DNA of 53,246 nucleotides from Streptomyces narbonensis (GTDB taxonomy: Bacteria > Actinomycetota > Actinomycetes > Streptomycetales > Streptomycetaceae), in the NCBI RefSeq assembly GCF_014649015.1, contig NZ_BMSF01000028.1, forward strand, positions 1 through 53,246, given 5' to 3'. The position numbers and the translations under genes were made by a program. Shown here piece by piece: positions 43,866 through 51,775 of the stretch. Each line of letters begins with the position of its first letter. The stretch's first letter is position 1. The notes beneath the pieces were generated by a model that worked only from the letters and a program-made list of their open reading frames with translations, searched no databases and had not been told where the DNA came from.

Positions 43866-44408
43866 ATGTCCCTCCCGCACGCGATCCTCACCGCGTTGCT
43901 CGAAAAGCCGTCCTCCGGCCTCGAACTGACGCGCCGCTTCGACAAGTCGATCGGCTACTTCTGGTCGGCCACGCACCAGCAGATCTACCGCGAGCTGGGC
44001 AAGCTGGAGCAGGCGGGGCACATCCGCGCCCTGCCCGCTCCGGTGCCCGCGCGCGGGCAGAAGAAGGAGTACGAGGTCCTGCCCGCCGGCCGGGCGGAGC
44101 TCGGCGACTGGGTCGCCAGGTCCGAGGACCCGAAGCCGATGCGGTCCGCCCTGTTGCTGCGGATGCGGGCGGCCGCGATCGTCGGGGCCGAGGGGCTGCG
44201 GGCCGAGCTGGAGCGCCATCTCGCGCTGCACCGCGAGCAGTTGGCCGAGTACCTCGCGATCGAGGAGCGTGACTTCCCGGCGGAACGGCGCAGCACGGAA
44301 GCGGACCGGCTGCGCCTTCTCGTCCTGCGCGGCGGAGTGGATCTGGAGCGGTTCTGGGTGGAATGGCTGACGAGTGCGCTGGCGGAGCTCGGACGGCCGG
44401 AGGCGTAG
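43866..44408 (+). CDS. PadR family transcriptional regulator
   Basis: 180 residues: N-terminal winged helix (SLPHAILTALLEKPSSGLELTRRFDKSIGYFW, HQQIYRELGKLEQAGHI) and a C-terminal Vir_act_alpha_C helix region for dimerisation. It lies 74 bases behind the flavoenzyme, in the same direction, and probably binds the palindrome at 41678-41699. Confidence 0.92.
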   Translation: MSLPHAILTALLEKPSSGLELTRRFDKSIGYFWSATHQQIYRELGKLEQAGHIRALPAPVPARGQKKEYEVLPAGRAELGDWVARSEDPKPMRSALLLRMRAAAIVGAEGLRAELERHLALHREQLAEYLAIEERDFPAERRSTEADRLRLLVLRGGVDLERFWVEWLTSALAELGRPEA

Positions 44409-44432
44409 GAGCGGGCGGCCCGACCGGGCGCG

Positions 44433-44921
44433 TCACGCGGGGTGCCCCGGGGCCAGGTCGCGGACGTCGCCGTACCGCAGCGGTGCTGTCGGCGGCTCGT
44501 CGCCCGGATCCGCCTGCTCGACGGGAGTCAGGAGGAAGCCCTCGTGATCGCCACCCGGGAGGACCGCCTCGACCCGGCCGGTGAACCAGACCCGCACCTC
44601 TGACAGGACGGGGCTGCCGTCGTGCCCGGGCCGCCATGCGACCCGGGCGAACTTGTCGACGCGGTCCCCGGTCTCGCCGCCGAAGAGCTCGGCGAGGGCC
44701 CGTTGCTCGCGGGCGAGCACGTGGACCGTGAGGTGGCGGGCTTCGCGTGCCACGCCGTGGGTGTGGTTCGCGGTGGACAGCCACACCACGAACCGTTCCG
44801 GTCGGATGGAGCAGGGGGAGGCGAAGCCGACGAGGCAGCCGGCCCGCCGCCCGCCCGAGGCCGCCGTGACCACGTACATGGTGTCGTCCAGGGCGGTGGC
44901 GAAGTCGCCGAGGTCCGGCAT
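44433..44921 (-). CDS. Flavin reductase family protein
   Basis: 162 residues of the FMN-binding split-barrel flavin reductase family: YVVTAASGGRRAGCLVGFASPCSIRP, FVVWLSTANHTH and LTVHVLAREQRALAELFGG. It would bind FMN; a partner monooxygenase is not adjacent. GGAGGGAGG precedes the ATG. Confidence 0.88.
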   Translation of the reverse strand: MPDLGDFATALDDTMYVVTAASGGRRAGCLVGFASPCSIRPERFVVWLSTANHTHGVAREARHLTVHVLAREQRALAELFGGETGDRVDKFARVAWRPGHDGSPVLSEVRVWFTGRVEAVLPGGDHEGFLLTPVEQADPGDEPPTAPLRYGDVRDLAPGHPA

Positions 44922-44998
44922 CTCGCCTCCCTCCTCGGGCTCGTGGTGGCCAGGGAACCCGGGCCCGTGGCGGCCAGGTACCGACCGCCGTCAGGCAG

Positions 44999-45050
44999 CT
45001 TCCGGCAGGGCTCGGTTACCGGTACTTCCGGCAGGGGTCGGCTACCAGTA
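44999..45050. repeat. 26-bp imperfect tandem duplication
   Basis: CTTCCGGCAGGG(C/G)TCGG(T/C)TACC plus a few bases occurs twice; the second copy contains the stop codon of the DUF6131 gene. Confidence 0.8.
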
Positions 45051-45197
45051 GTGGGCTCGGCCCCCCACCGAGTGGCCGACGGCTCCGAGGATCCAGAGGA
45101 CGGCCCCGATGACGAGCAGGACGATGCCGATGGTCCAGATGATGGAGACTCCGGTGAGGAATCCGATGAGAAGGAGAATGAGTCCGACGAGGATCAT
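45042..45197 (-). CDS. DUF6131 family small membrane protein
   Basis: 51 residues, nearly all hydrophobic (MILVGLILLLIGFL, IIWTIGIVLLVIGAVLWILG) with the end AVGHSVGGRAHYW. Two helices are predicted. Function unknown. ATG 45197 fits the family; the frame is open to 45281. Confidence 0.85.
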   Translation of the reverse strand: MILVGLILLLIGFLTGVSIIWTIGIVLLVIGAVLWILGAVGHSVGGRAHYW

Positions 45198-45385
45198 GGT
45201 GTGTCCCGGTCTCTCGTAGGGAGCCTGGCTCGTGGTGGGCCCACGGGCTTCACGGCCGGTGGTGTCGCTGTCTCGCGTCACCCATGGACCGCGTCTGCCC
45301 GCGATCCACGGGATGTATGGGTCCGAATTCGTACGTTCTCGGATTCGGCGCGGAAGGCCGCCCTCCTACGGGACGGGAGGCCACG

Positions 45386-45574
45386 TCAGTCAGGGGGCTC
45401 TTCGACCGCCGGTCGCTCCGTCGGTCGCTCCGTCGGGGACCGATCGGGGTCCGGGTGCGTCCGGTCCGACGGCCCGTCGGTCCTCTCGCCCGGATCCCGC
45501 TCCCGCGGGACGGGGTTCGGCCCGTCGGGCGTGCGGCCCGGGCCTTCGGATTCCGGAGCAGGGGTCGACGGCAT
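45386..45574 (-). CDS. Possible 62-residue disordered protein
   Basis: Rich in Pro, Glu, Arg and Asp (MPSTPAPESEGPGRTPDGPN...ERPAVEEPPD), with no hydrophobic core. GAGGTGG stands about nine bases before the ATG. No family recognised. Could be a small acidic stress protein or chance ORF. Confidence 0.35.
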   Translation of the reverse strand: MPSTPAPESEGPGRTPDGPNPVPRERDPGERTDGPSDRTHPDPDRSPTERPTERPAVEEPPD

Positions 45575-45689
45575 GTGGATCACCACCTCTCGGTGCGTCA
45601 TGGGCGCGCGGGTCGCGCGCCGGGGAGCCGACACGCTGCGCCTGCCCAGCCGCGCGAGGCCCAAGCGGTGGCACGGCGACCGACCTCGC

Positions 45690-45752
45690 GGGCCCACCGG
45701 CCGGCATCACGGGCCCGCGGGCCGGCATCACGGGCCCACCGGCCGGCGTTCG
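45690..45752. repeat. Three 21-bp tandem repeats
   Basis: Units GGGCCCACCGGCCGGCATCA with one further base at 45690, 45711 and 45732, the last diverging at its end. They lie in the 260-base gap before the F420-dependent oxidoreductase. Confidence 0.85.
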
Positions 45753-45834
45753 CTGCCCGCCCTGCGCCGGCTCGGGCCGCCGTCCGGCACCCAGGGAGCG
45801 TTTCGCGGCCCGGGATCGCGGCTAGTCGCCCGGT

Positions 45835-46800
45835 ATGACACGAATCGGGTACACGATGATGACCGAGCAGGCCGGTCCGCGTGAGCTGGTGTCCCACGTC
45901 GTGGGGGCGGAGCGGGCCGGTTTCGACTTCTCCGTCGTCTCCGACCATTCGTTCCCGTGGCTGGAGGCGCAAGGACACGCCCCGTACGCCTGGAGCGTCC
46001 TGGGTGCGGCCGCGCAGGCCACCCGCGAGATCCCGCTCATGACGTACGTGACCTGTCCGACCTTCCGCTACCACCCGGTGGTCGTCGCGCAGAAGGCGGC
46101 CACGATGCAGCTCCTGTCCGAAGGGCGGTTCCGGCTGGGGCTCGGCTCGGGCGAGAACCTGAACGAACACGTCGTCGGAGCCGGCTGGCCCGCCGCCCAG
46201 GTGCGTCTGGAGATGCTGGAGGAAGCCGTCGAGATCATCCGCCGCATGTTCGCCGGCGAGGACGTGACCCACCACGGCGCCCACTTCGACACCGCGAACG
46301 CCAGGCTCTGGGACCTCCCCGACGAGCCGCCCCCGATCGGGATCGCCGTCTCGGGGCCGCGCTCCTGCGCGCTCGCCGGGCGGCTCGCGGACCTCGTGAT
46401 CGCCACGGAACCGGAGGGCGAGCTCCTGAAGGCCTTCGACGAGCACGGCGGAGCGGGCAAACCGCGCAGCGGTCAGCTCCCCGTCTGCTACGACCCCGAC
46501 CGCGAGGCCGCTGTGAACCGGGCGCACGAGCAGTTCCGCTGGGCGCTGGGCGGCTGGAGGGTCAACGCGGAGCTGCCCGGACCGGAGAGCTTCGACCAGG
46601 CTGCGGAGCACACCCGGCCGGAGGACACCGCCGCGGCCATCCCGTGCGGCGACGACGTGGAGACCTTCGTGGACGCCGTACGACCGTACGTGGAGGCGGG
46701 GTTCACCGAGGTCGCCCTGCTCCAGATCGGCGGCGACCGGCAGATGCCCTTCCTGGAATGGGCCGAGGCCGAGCTCCTGCCCGCGCTCCGGAAGCTCTGA
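45835..46800 (+). CDS. F420-dependent LLM class oxidoreductase (TIGR03557 type)
   Basis: 321 residues, luciferase-like TIM barrel. IGYTMMTEQAGPRELVSHVVGAERAGFDF at the N-terminus, VVSDHSFPWLEAQGHAPYAWS, and GLGSGENLNEHVVGAGWP match the subgroup that uses coenzyme F420. Substrate unknown. It is followed by the HAD gene after 13 bases, so both are likely in one operon. Confidence 0.92.
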   Translation: MTRIGYTMMTEQAGPRELVSHVVGAERAGFDFSVVSDHSFPWLEAQGHAPYAWSVLGAAAQATREIPLMTYVTCPTFRYHPVVVAQKAATMQLLSEGRFRLGLGSGENLNEHVVGAGWPAAQVRLEMLEEAVEIIRRMFAGEDVTHHGAHFDTANARLWDLPDEPPPIGIAVSGPRSCALAGRLADLVIATEPEGELLKAFDEHGGAGKPRSGQLPVCYDPDREAAVNRAHEQFRWALGGWRVNAELPGPESFDQAAEHTRPEDTAAAIPCGDDVETFVDAVRPYVEAGFTEVALLQIGGDRQMPFLEWAEAELLPALRKL

Positions 46801-46813
46801 GGAGGCCACGGCC

Positions 46814-47485
46814 ATGGACCGCGCCGCTCTCTTCGACGTCGACGGCACCCTCACCGACACCAACCACCTCCATGTCGTCTCCTGGTGGGAGGCGCTGCGC
46901 CAGTCCGGGCACCGGGTCCCGGCGCACGCCATCCACGGGGCCATCGGTCTGCCCGGGGCCGACCTCCTCGATCACCTCCTGGGCGAGGACCGGGACCACG
47001 AAGGCGACGACCGGCTGAGCGCCGCCCACGACACCCTGTACGCCACGTACTTCGACCGGCTGTCCCCGCTGGACTCCGCCGCGGAACTCCTCCGCGCGCT
47101 GTCGCACGACGGGTGGAAGGTCGTCCTCGTCACCTCCGCGCAGGACCGCGAGCTCAAGGCGCTGCGGCGGGCCGTCGACGCCGACGACGCCATCACCGAC
47201 ACCGCGACGTCGGACGACGTGGAGCGGGGGAAGCCCGCGCCCGATCCCGTACACCACGCCCTCGACCTGGTCGGGGTGCGGCCCCGCTCCGCCGTGTTCG
47301 TCGGCGACGCCGTCTGGGACATGAAGGCGGCTGCCCGTGCCGGTGTGACCGGTGTCGGACTGCTGTGCGGCGGCACGCCCCGCGCGGAGCTGGAGGAGGC
47401 GGGCGCGGCCGCCGTCTACGGCGACCCGGCCGAGCTCCTGGCCCGCCTCGGCGACAGCCCGCTCTCCCGGCTGCCGTCCGCCTGA
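46814..47485 (+). CDS. HAD family hydrolase (phosphatase/phosphonatase-like)
   Basis: 223 residues with a complete set of motifs: DVDGT (residues 8-12), VTSAQ, Lys in ERGKPAPDPV and GDAVWDMKAA. A helical cap lies between residues 15 and 90. Likely a small-molecule phosphatase. Close spacing to the F420 enzyme suggests co-transcription. Confidence 0.92.
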   Translation: MDRAALFDVDGTLTDTNHLHVVSWWEALRQSGHRVPAHAIHGAIGLPGADLLDHLLGEDRDHEGDDRLSAAHDTLYATYFDRLSPLDSAAELLRALSHDGWKVVLVTSAQDRELKALRRAVDADDAITDTATSDDVERGKPAPDPVHHALDLVGVRPRSAVFVGDAVWDMKAAARAGVTGVGLLCGGTPRAELEEAGAAAVYGDPAELLARLGDSPLSRLPSA

Positions 47486-47504
47486 GCGGGCGAGTGGACC
47501 GACG

Positions 47505-47600
47505 GTCGACCGCCCGGTGTCGACGGCCGCTGCCGACGGCCCGGTGTCGACCGCCCGGTGCCGACCGCCCGGTGCCGACCGCCCGGTGCCGACCGCCCGC
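47505..47600. repeat. 14-bp GC-rich tandem repeats
   Basis: About five copies of CCGACCGCCCGGTG or close variants lie between the HAD and SRPBCC genes. They can also fold into GC hairpins, so part may serve as a terminator. Confidence 0.85.
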
Positions 47601-47687
47601 CCGGAAGGTCACGAATGACCCGTGTGTCACGGGGTACGCGCGAGGCGACCCCGCATTGTCCCGCGACGACGAGCAGGAGGAAGCACC

Positions 47688-48302
47688 ATGAGCATGGTGA
47701 AGCAGACCATCGACGTCGACGTTCCGCTGCGGAACGCGTACAACCAGTGGACGCAGTTCGAGGCGTTCCCGAGCTTCATGGAGGGCGTCGAGGACGTCAC
47801 ACAGGTCGACGACCGGCACTGTCACTGGCAGACCAAGGTCGCCGGCGTCCGTCGCGAGTTCGACACCGAGATCGTCGACCAGCTGCCCGACGAGCGCATC
47901 TCCTGGCGCACGGTCGGGGGTGACGTCCAGCAGAAGGGCGTCGTCACCTTCCAGCGCCTCGACGAGAGCCACACCCGGGTGAGCCTGGCGATGGACATGG
48001 AGCCGACCGGTATGGCGGAGAAGGCCGGTGACGCCCTCGGAGTCCTGGACCGGCGGGTCAAGGGCGACCTGAAGCGGTTCAAGGGCTTCATGGAGGAGCA
48101 CGGTCACGAGACCGGCGCCTGGCGCGGCCGCATCCGGCCCTCGGACAGCGCCACCGGCGCCACCGCATCGCCGACTCCGACCGACGCGCCCGTACGGGAG
48201 GCTCCCGGCCCGATGCGCACGCCCGGCCCCGAGAGCACGCCCTCGCGCGGGCAGGAGTCCTGGCCGCTCCCCGGCGAGCCCGGCGACCCCGGACTGCGCT
48301 GA
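47688..48302 (+). CDS. SRPBCC family protein
   Basis: 204 residues. The N-terminal 145 residues are a polyketide cyclase/START-like domain (VKQTIDVDVPLRNAYNQWTQFEAFPSFMEGV, VVTFQRLDESHTRVSLAMDMEPTG). The last 60 residues are a disordered Pro/Ser-rich tail. Such proteins bind hydrophobic ligands and are common near stress genes. GGAGGAAG precedes the ATG. Confidence 0.9.
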   Translation: MSMVKQTIDVDVPLRNAYNQWTQFEAFPSFMEGVEDVTQVDDRHCHWQTKVAGVRREFDTEIVDQLPDERISWRTVGGDVQQKGVVTFQRLDESHTRVSLAMDMEPTGMAEKAGDALGVLDRRVKGDLKRFKGFMEEHGHETGAWRGRIRPSDSATGATASPTPTDAPVREAPGPMRTPGPESTPSRGQESWPLPGEPGDPGLR

Positions 48303-48421
48303 CCTCTTCCTCGCCGGCCTCTCGGCGTAGGCCGCCCCCACCGGCGGCCTGCGTCGACCCTCCGCCCCGGGCGTCCGCAGCGAGCCCGGCGTGATCCAGA
48401 GGCAGACCCTAGGGGGTCGCG

Positions 48422-49252
48422 ATGATCTCCCCCTCTCCCCCGGGGCGTCCCTCCCTGCTCGGCCGGATGCTCCGGGGGATCCGCCGGTTCCGGGCCGGGC
48501 ACCGCTGGGGCCCCGTCAGCGAATTCGCGCTGTGGCAGCGGTCGCTGGGGTTCGCGGCACTCGCGTTCCTCACACTCGTTCCGCTCCTGATCGTCGTGTC
48601 CGCGGCGGGCGCGGGGAGCGGGCAGGGCTTCGCGCAGTGGCTCGGTGACGCCCTCGGGGTGTCGGATGCGGCCAGGGAGGAGATCGGGCGGCTGTTCGCG
48701 CTGCCGGGCCAGGTGCGGAGGACCACGACGGCCTTCGGGCTCGCTCTGCTCGCCGTGTTCGGGCTCTCGTTCTGCACGGTGATGCAGAGCGGCTACGAGA
48801 AGGCCTGGGACCTCGCGCCGGCGCGCTTGCGGGCGCGCTGGCGGCACGTGCTGTGGCTCGCCGTCCTCATCGGCACCCTCTACCTCTTCGCGGTCTCGTC
48901 CTTCTGGCGCGGCGTCCCGCTGCGCGGCCCCCTGACCCTGGTCGGCGGCACCCTCTTCTTCTGGTGGTCGCAGCGGCTGCTGCTCGGCGGCCGCGTGGCG
49001 TGGCCGGCGCTGCTGCCCGGAGCGGTCGCCACGGTGCTCGGACTGCTCGGACTGAGGGTCTTCTCCCGCTTCGTCTTCTCCCCGCTGATCGCTTCCAGCG
49101 CGGTCACCTACGGCCCCTTCGGGGCGTTCCTCGTCATCCAGACCTGGCTCGTCGCCGTCGGCGTGGTCGTCTTCGGGGGTGCGCTGACCGGTCGCCTGGT
49201 CAGCGACGAACTGCCCCGCGCGACGGACGCGCTGAGGCAGTGGCGGAGGTGA
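48422..49252 (+). CDS. YihY/BrkB family membrane protein
   Basis: 276 residues, six hydrophobic helices, with YhjD/YihY/BrkB features (LWQRSLGFAALAFLTLVPLL, FSFCTVMQSGYEKAW-type segment and TYGPFGAFLVIQTWLVAVGVVVFGGAL). Function unresolved. GGGGG overlapping a GACCC-TAGG-GGGTC palindrome immediately precedes the ATG. Confidence 0.88.
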   Translation: MISPSPPGRPSLLGRMLRGIRRFRAGHRWGPVSEFALWQRSLGFAALAFLTLVPLLIVVSAAGAGSGQGFAQWLGDALGVSDAAREEIGRLFALPGQVRRTTTAFGLALLAVFGLSFCTVMQSGYEKAWDLAPARLRARWRHVLWLAVLIGTLYLFAVSSFWRGVPLRGPLTLVGGTLFFWWSQRLLLGGRVAWPALLPGAVATVLGLLGLRVFSRFVFSPLIASSAVTYGPFGAFLVIQTWLVAVGVVVFGGALTGRLVSDELPRATDALRQWRR

Positions 49253-49312
49253 CCCGGGGGTTCGGGGAAGGTGACCGCCCCGGCGGTTCCAGGCGGAGGG
49301 TGACCCGGCGGT

Positions 49313-51217
49313 TCAGGCCGTGGCGTTCTCCGCTCGTCGCCAGGCCGCTTCCCGGAGCAGCCGCAGACCGTTGAGTCCCACGAGCACGGTCGAGCCCTCG
49401 TGGCCCGCGACGCCCAGGGGCAGCGGCAGGTGGCCGACCAAATCCCAGACGACCAGGGCGCCGATGCAGGTGCCCGCGATCACCAGGTTCTGGACGACCA
49501 GGCGGCGGGCGCGGCGCGAGAGGGCCACGACGGCCGGGATCGCGGTCAGTTCGTCGTGGACGACGACCACGTCGGCGGTCTCCAGGGCCAGGTCGGAGCC
49601 GGCCCGGCCCATGGCGACGCCCGTGTGGGCGGCCGCGAGGGCCGGGGCGTCGTTGACGCCGTCGCCGACGAGCAGGACCTTCGCGCCGGCCCGTTCCCAC
49701 TCCCGTACCGCCTCCGCCTTGTCGTGCGGGAGGAGTCCGGCGCGGACGTCGTCGATGCCCGTCTCCGCGGCGATCCTGACGGCGGCGCCCTCGTTGTCAC
49801 CGGTCAGCAGGGTGGGGGCCGTGCCGGTGAGCCGGGCGAGGGCGGCGACGGCCCCGGGGGCGCCTTCCCGGAGCCGGTCGGAGAACTCCAGCACGGCGGC
49901 CGGGGCGCCGTCGACGACGACCTCGACGGCGGTGTCGCCGTGGTTGCCGGGCGCCCTGTGGACCCGTACCTCATGGCCGTCGACCACGGCCCGTACGCCC
50001 CGGCCCGGCTCGGCGGCGAAGTCGGTCGCCTCGGGCAGGCGCAGCCCGCGTGCGCGGGCCTCGGCGACCACGGCGCGTGCCAGTGGGTGCTCACTGGGGA
50101 GTTCGGCCGCGGCGGCGAGCGCGAGGGCGGTTGCGTCCCCGCGTACGGCGGTCACCCGGGGCGCGCCCTCGGTGAGGGTGCCCGTCTTGTCGAGCGCCAC
50201 CCGGTCGACCGCGCCGAGCCGTTCCATGACGACGGCGGACTTCACGAGGACGCCGTGCCGGCCGGCGGTGGCGATGGCGGAGAGCAGCGGCGGCATCGTG
50301 GCGAGGACGACCGCGCAGGGCGAGGCGACGATCATGAAGGTCATCGCGCGCAGGAGTGCCTCGGTGAGGTCCGTACCGAAGGCGACGGGCAGGCCGAAGA
50401 GCGCGAGGGTGGCGACGACGACGCCGACGGAGTAGCGCTGTTCGATCTTCTCGACGAAGAGCTGGGTGGGGGCCTTGGTGGCGCCGGCCTCCTCGACGAG
50501 GGCGACGATCCTGGCGACGACGAAGTCGCCGGGGTCCTTGTCCACGCGGACGCGCAGTGCGCCTGTGCCGTTGAGGCTGCCCGCGAAGACCTCGTCGCCC
50601 GGTGCGACGGGGGCCGGGAGGGGCTCGCCGGTGATGCTCGCCCGGTCGACGTCGCTCGTGCCGCCGAGGACGGTGCCGTCGGCGGGGAGGCGCTCCCCCG
50701 GCCGTACGAGGACGGTGTCGCCGGGGCTCAGCGCGGTGGCCTCGACGGTCTCCTCGCGCGCTTCCGCTCCGGTGAGGCGTACGGCGGTGGCGGGCGCGAG
50801 GTCGAGGAGGCCGCGTACGGAGTCGGCCGTGCGGCGGGTGGCGAGGGCCTCCAGGGCTCCGGAGACGGCGAAGATCACGATGAGGAGCCCGCCGTCGAGG
50901 TACTGGCCGATGGCGGCGGCGCCGAGCGCGGCGACCACCATCAGCAGGTCGACGTCGAGGGACCGCTCGCGCAGCGCCCGGAGGCCGGCCACGGCCGGTT
51001 CCCAGCCGCCGGCGGCGTAGCAGACCGCGTAGAGCGGCCCCCAGGCCCAGGCGGGAGCGCCGGCCAGGTCGAGGGGGAAGGCCGCGAGGAAGGTCAGGGC
51101 GGCGAGCGCGGCCCAGCGCACCTCGGGGAGGTCGGTGGCGCGGGTGCGCCCGACGGCTCGGACGGGGACCGACGCGGGGGTCGTGACCTGGGCGGTGTCC
51201 AGCTCCGGGAGGGCCAT
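49313..51217 (-). CDS. P1B-4 type heavy-metal efflux ATPase (CtpJ/CtpD-like, cobalt/nickel)
   Basis: 634 residues. Phosphorylation motif DKTGTLTEG (about 342-350), TM motif SPC instead of CPC (about 298-300) and HEGST near the C-terminus (about 608-612) place it in the P1B-4 group that exports cobalt, nickel or iron. No N-terminal metal-binding domain. TGDN and GDGVNDAPAL hinge motifs are intact. ATG 51217 is preceded by GAGGTG. Divergent from an NmtR-type sensor, which controls CtpJ in mycobacteria. Confidence 0.93.
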   Translation of the reverse strand: MALPELDTAQVTTPASVPVRAVGRTRATDLPEVRWAALAALTFLAAFPLDLAGAPAWAWGPLYAVCYAAGGWEPAVAGLRALRERSLDVDLLMVVAALGAAAIGQYLDGGLLIVIFAVSGALEALATRRTADSVRGLLDLAPATAVRLTGAEAREETVEATALSPGDTVLVRPGERLPADGTVLGGTSDVDRASITGEPLPAPVAPGDEVFAGSLNGTGALRVRVDKDPGDFVVARIVALVEEAGATKAPTQLFVEKIEQRYSVGVVVATLALFGLPVAFGTDLTEALLRAMTFMIVASPCAVVLATMPPLLSAIATAGRHGVLVKSAVVMERLGAVDRVALDKTGTLTEGAPRVTAVRGDATALALAAAAELPSEHPLARAVVAEARARGLRLPEATDFAAEPGRGVRAVVDGHEVRVHRAPGNHGDTAVEVVVDGAPAAVLEFSDRLREGAPGAVAALARLTGTAPTLLTGDNEGAAVRIAAETGIDDVRAGLLPHDKAEAVREWERAGAKVLLVGDGVNDAPALAAAHTGVAMGRAGSDLALETADVVVVHDELTAIPAVVALSRRARRLVVQNLVIAGTCIGALVVWDLVGHLPLPLGVAGHEGSTVLVGLNGLRLLREAAWRRAENATA

Positions 51218-51273
51218 GGGGCGAGCACCTCGTTCTCGGGGGTGTACGGGTGGGGCGTGCATGACTGTGCGGG

Positions 51274-51304
51274 GGCCATGCGAGGCCATGCGAAAGCCAT
51301 GCGG
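51274..51304. repeat. Three copies of a GCCATGCG repeat
   Basis: GGCCATGCGA, GGCCATGCGA and AAGCCATGCGG lie in a row in the leader of the efflux ATPase gene. Confidence 0.7.
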
Positions 51305-51326
51305 GGCTTCACCATACCCGAACACA

Positions 51327-51340
51327 TGAAGAGGTCTTCA
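51327..51340. promoter_or_regulatory. Candidate NmtR operator
   Basis: TGAAGA-GG-TCTTCA is an inverted repeat between the divergent ATPase and NmtR-like genes, next to a TTGACA element at 51345-51350. Its position suits repression of both promoters. Confidence 0.5.
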
Positions 51341-51374
51341 CGTATTGACATACAAGCGCGGCTACGATGAGCGC

Positions 51375-51752
51375 ATGGGACACGGAGTGAACGGCGAGAC
51401 GACCCCCGCAACCCACCTGGACGCCGAGTCCGCGGCGACCATCGCCGCCACCCTCCAGGCCCTCGCCACCCCGTCACGGCTGATGATCCTGACCAAGCTC
51501 CGCCAGGGCCCCTGCGGCGTGACCGAGCTCGCCGCGGCCGTCGACATGGAGCAGTCCGCCGTCTCCCACCAGCTCCGCCTGCTGCGCGCTCTCGGCCTGG
51601 TCAGCGGAGTCCGTCAGGGCCGCCGGATCGAGTACAGCCTCTACGACAACCACGTCGCCCAGCTCCTCGACGAAGCCGTCTACCACATCGAGCACCTGCG
51701 TCTCGGCGCACGCGACGCGGCCCGCGCCTCCGTGGATACTGGTCAGTTGTAA
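51375..51752 (+). CDS. nmtR: ArsR/SmtB family nickel/cobalt sensor, NmtR-like
   Basis: 125 residues. It starts MGHGVNGE, like mycobacterial NmtR, whose N-terminal Gly-His takes part in metal binding, and the alpha-5 ligands fall at identical positions: Asp91, His93, His104, His107 (DNHVAQLLDEAVYHIEH). The core ALATPSRLMILTKLR and MEQSAVSHQLRLLRALGLV form the helix-turn-helix. Metal would release it from the operator and turn on the ATPase. The longer frame from 51345 would hide the MGHG start and is rejected. Confidence 0.93.
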   Translation: MGHGVNGETTPATHLDAESAATIAATLQALATPSRLMILTKLRQGPCGVTELAAAVDMEQSAVSHQLRLLRALGLVSGVRQGRRIEYSLYDNHVAQLLDEAVYHIEHLRLGARDAARASVDTGQL

Positions 51753-51775
51753 ATCCACGCAACGAAAGGGCGGGC

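Noticed and set aside
47505..47600. CRISPR-like array
   Set aside because: Units of 14 bases follow each other directly without unique spacers and no cas genes are present.
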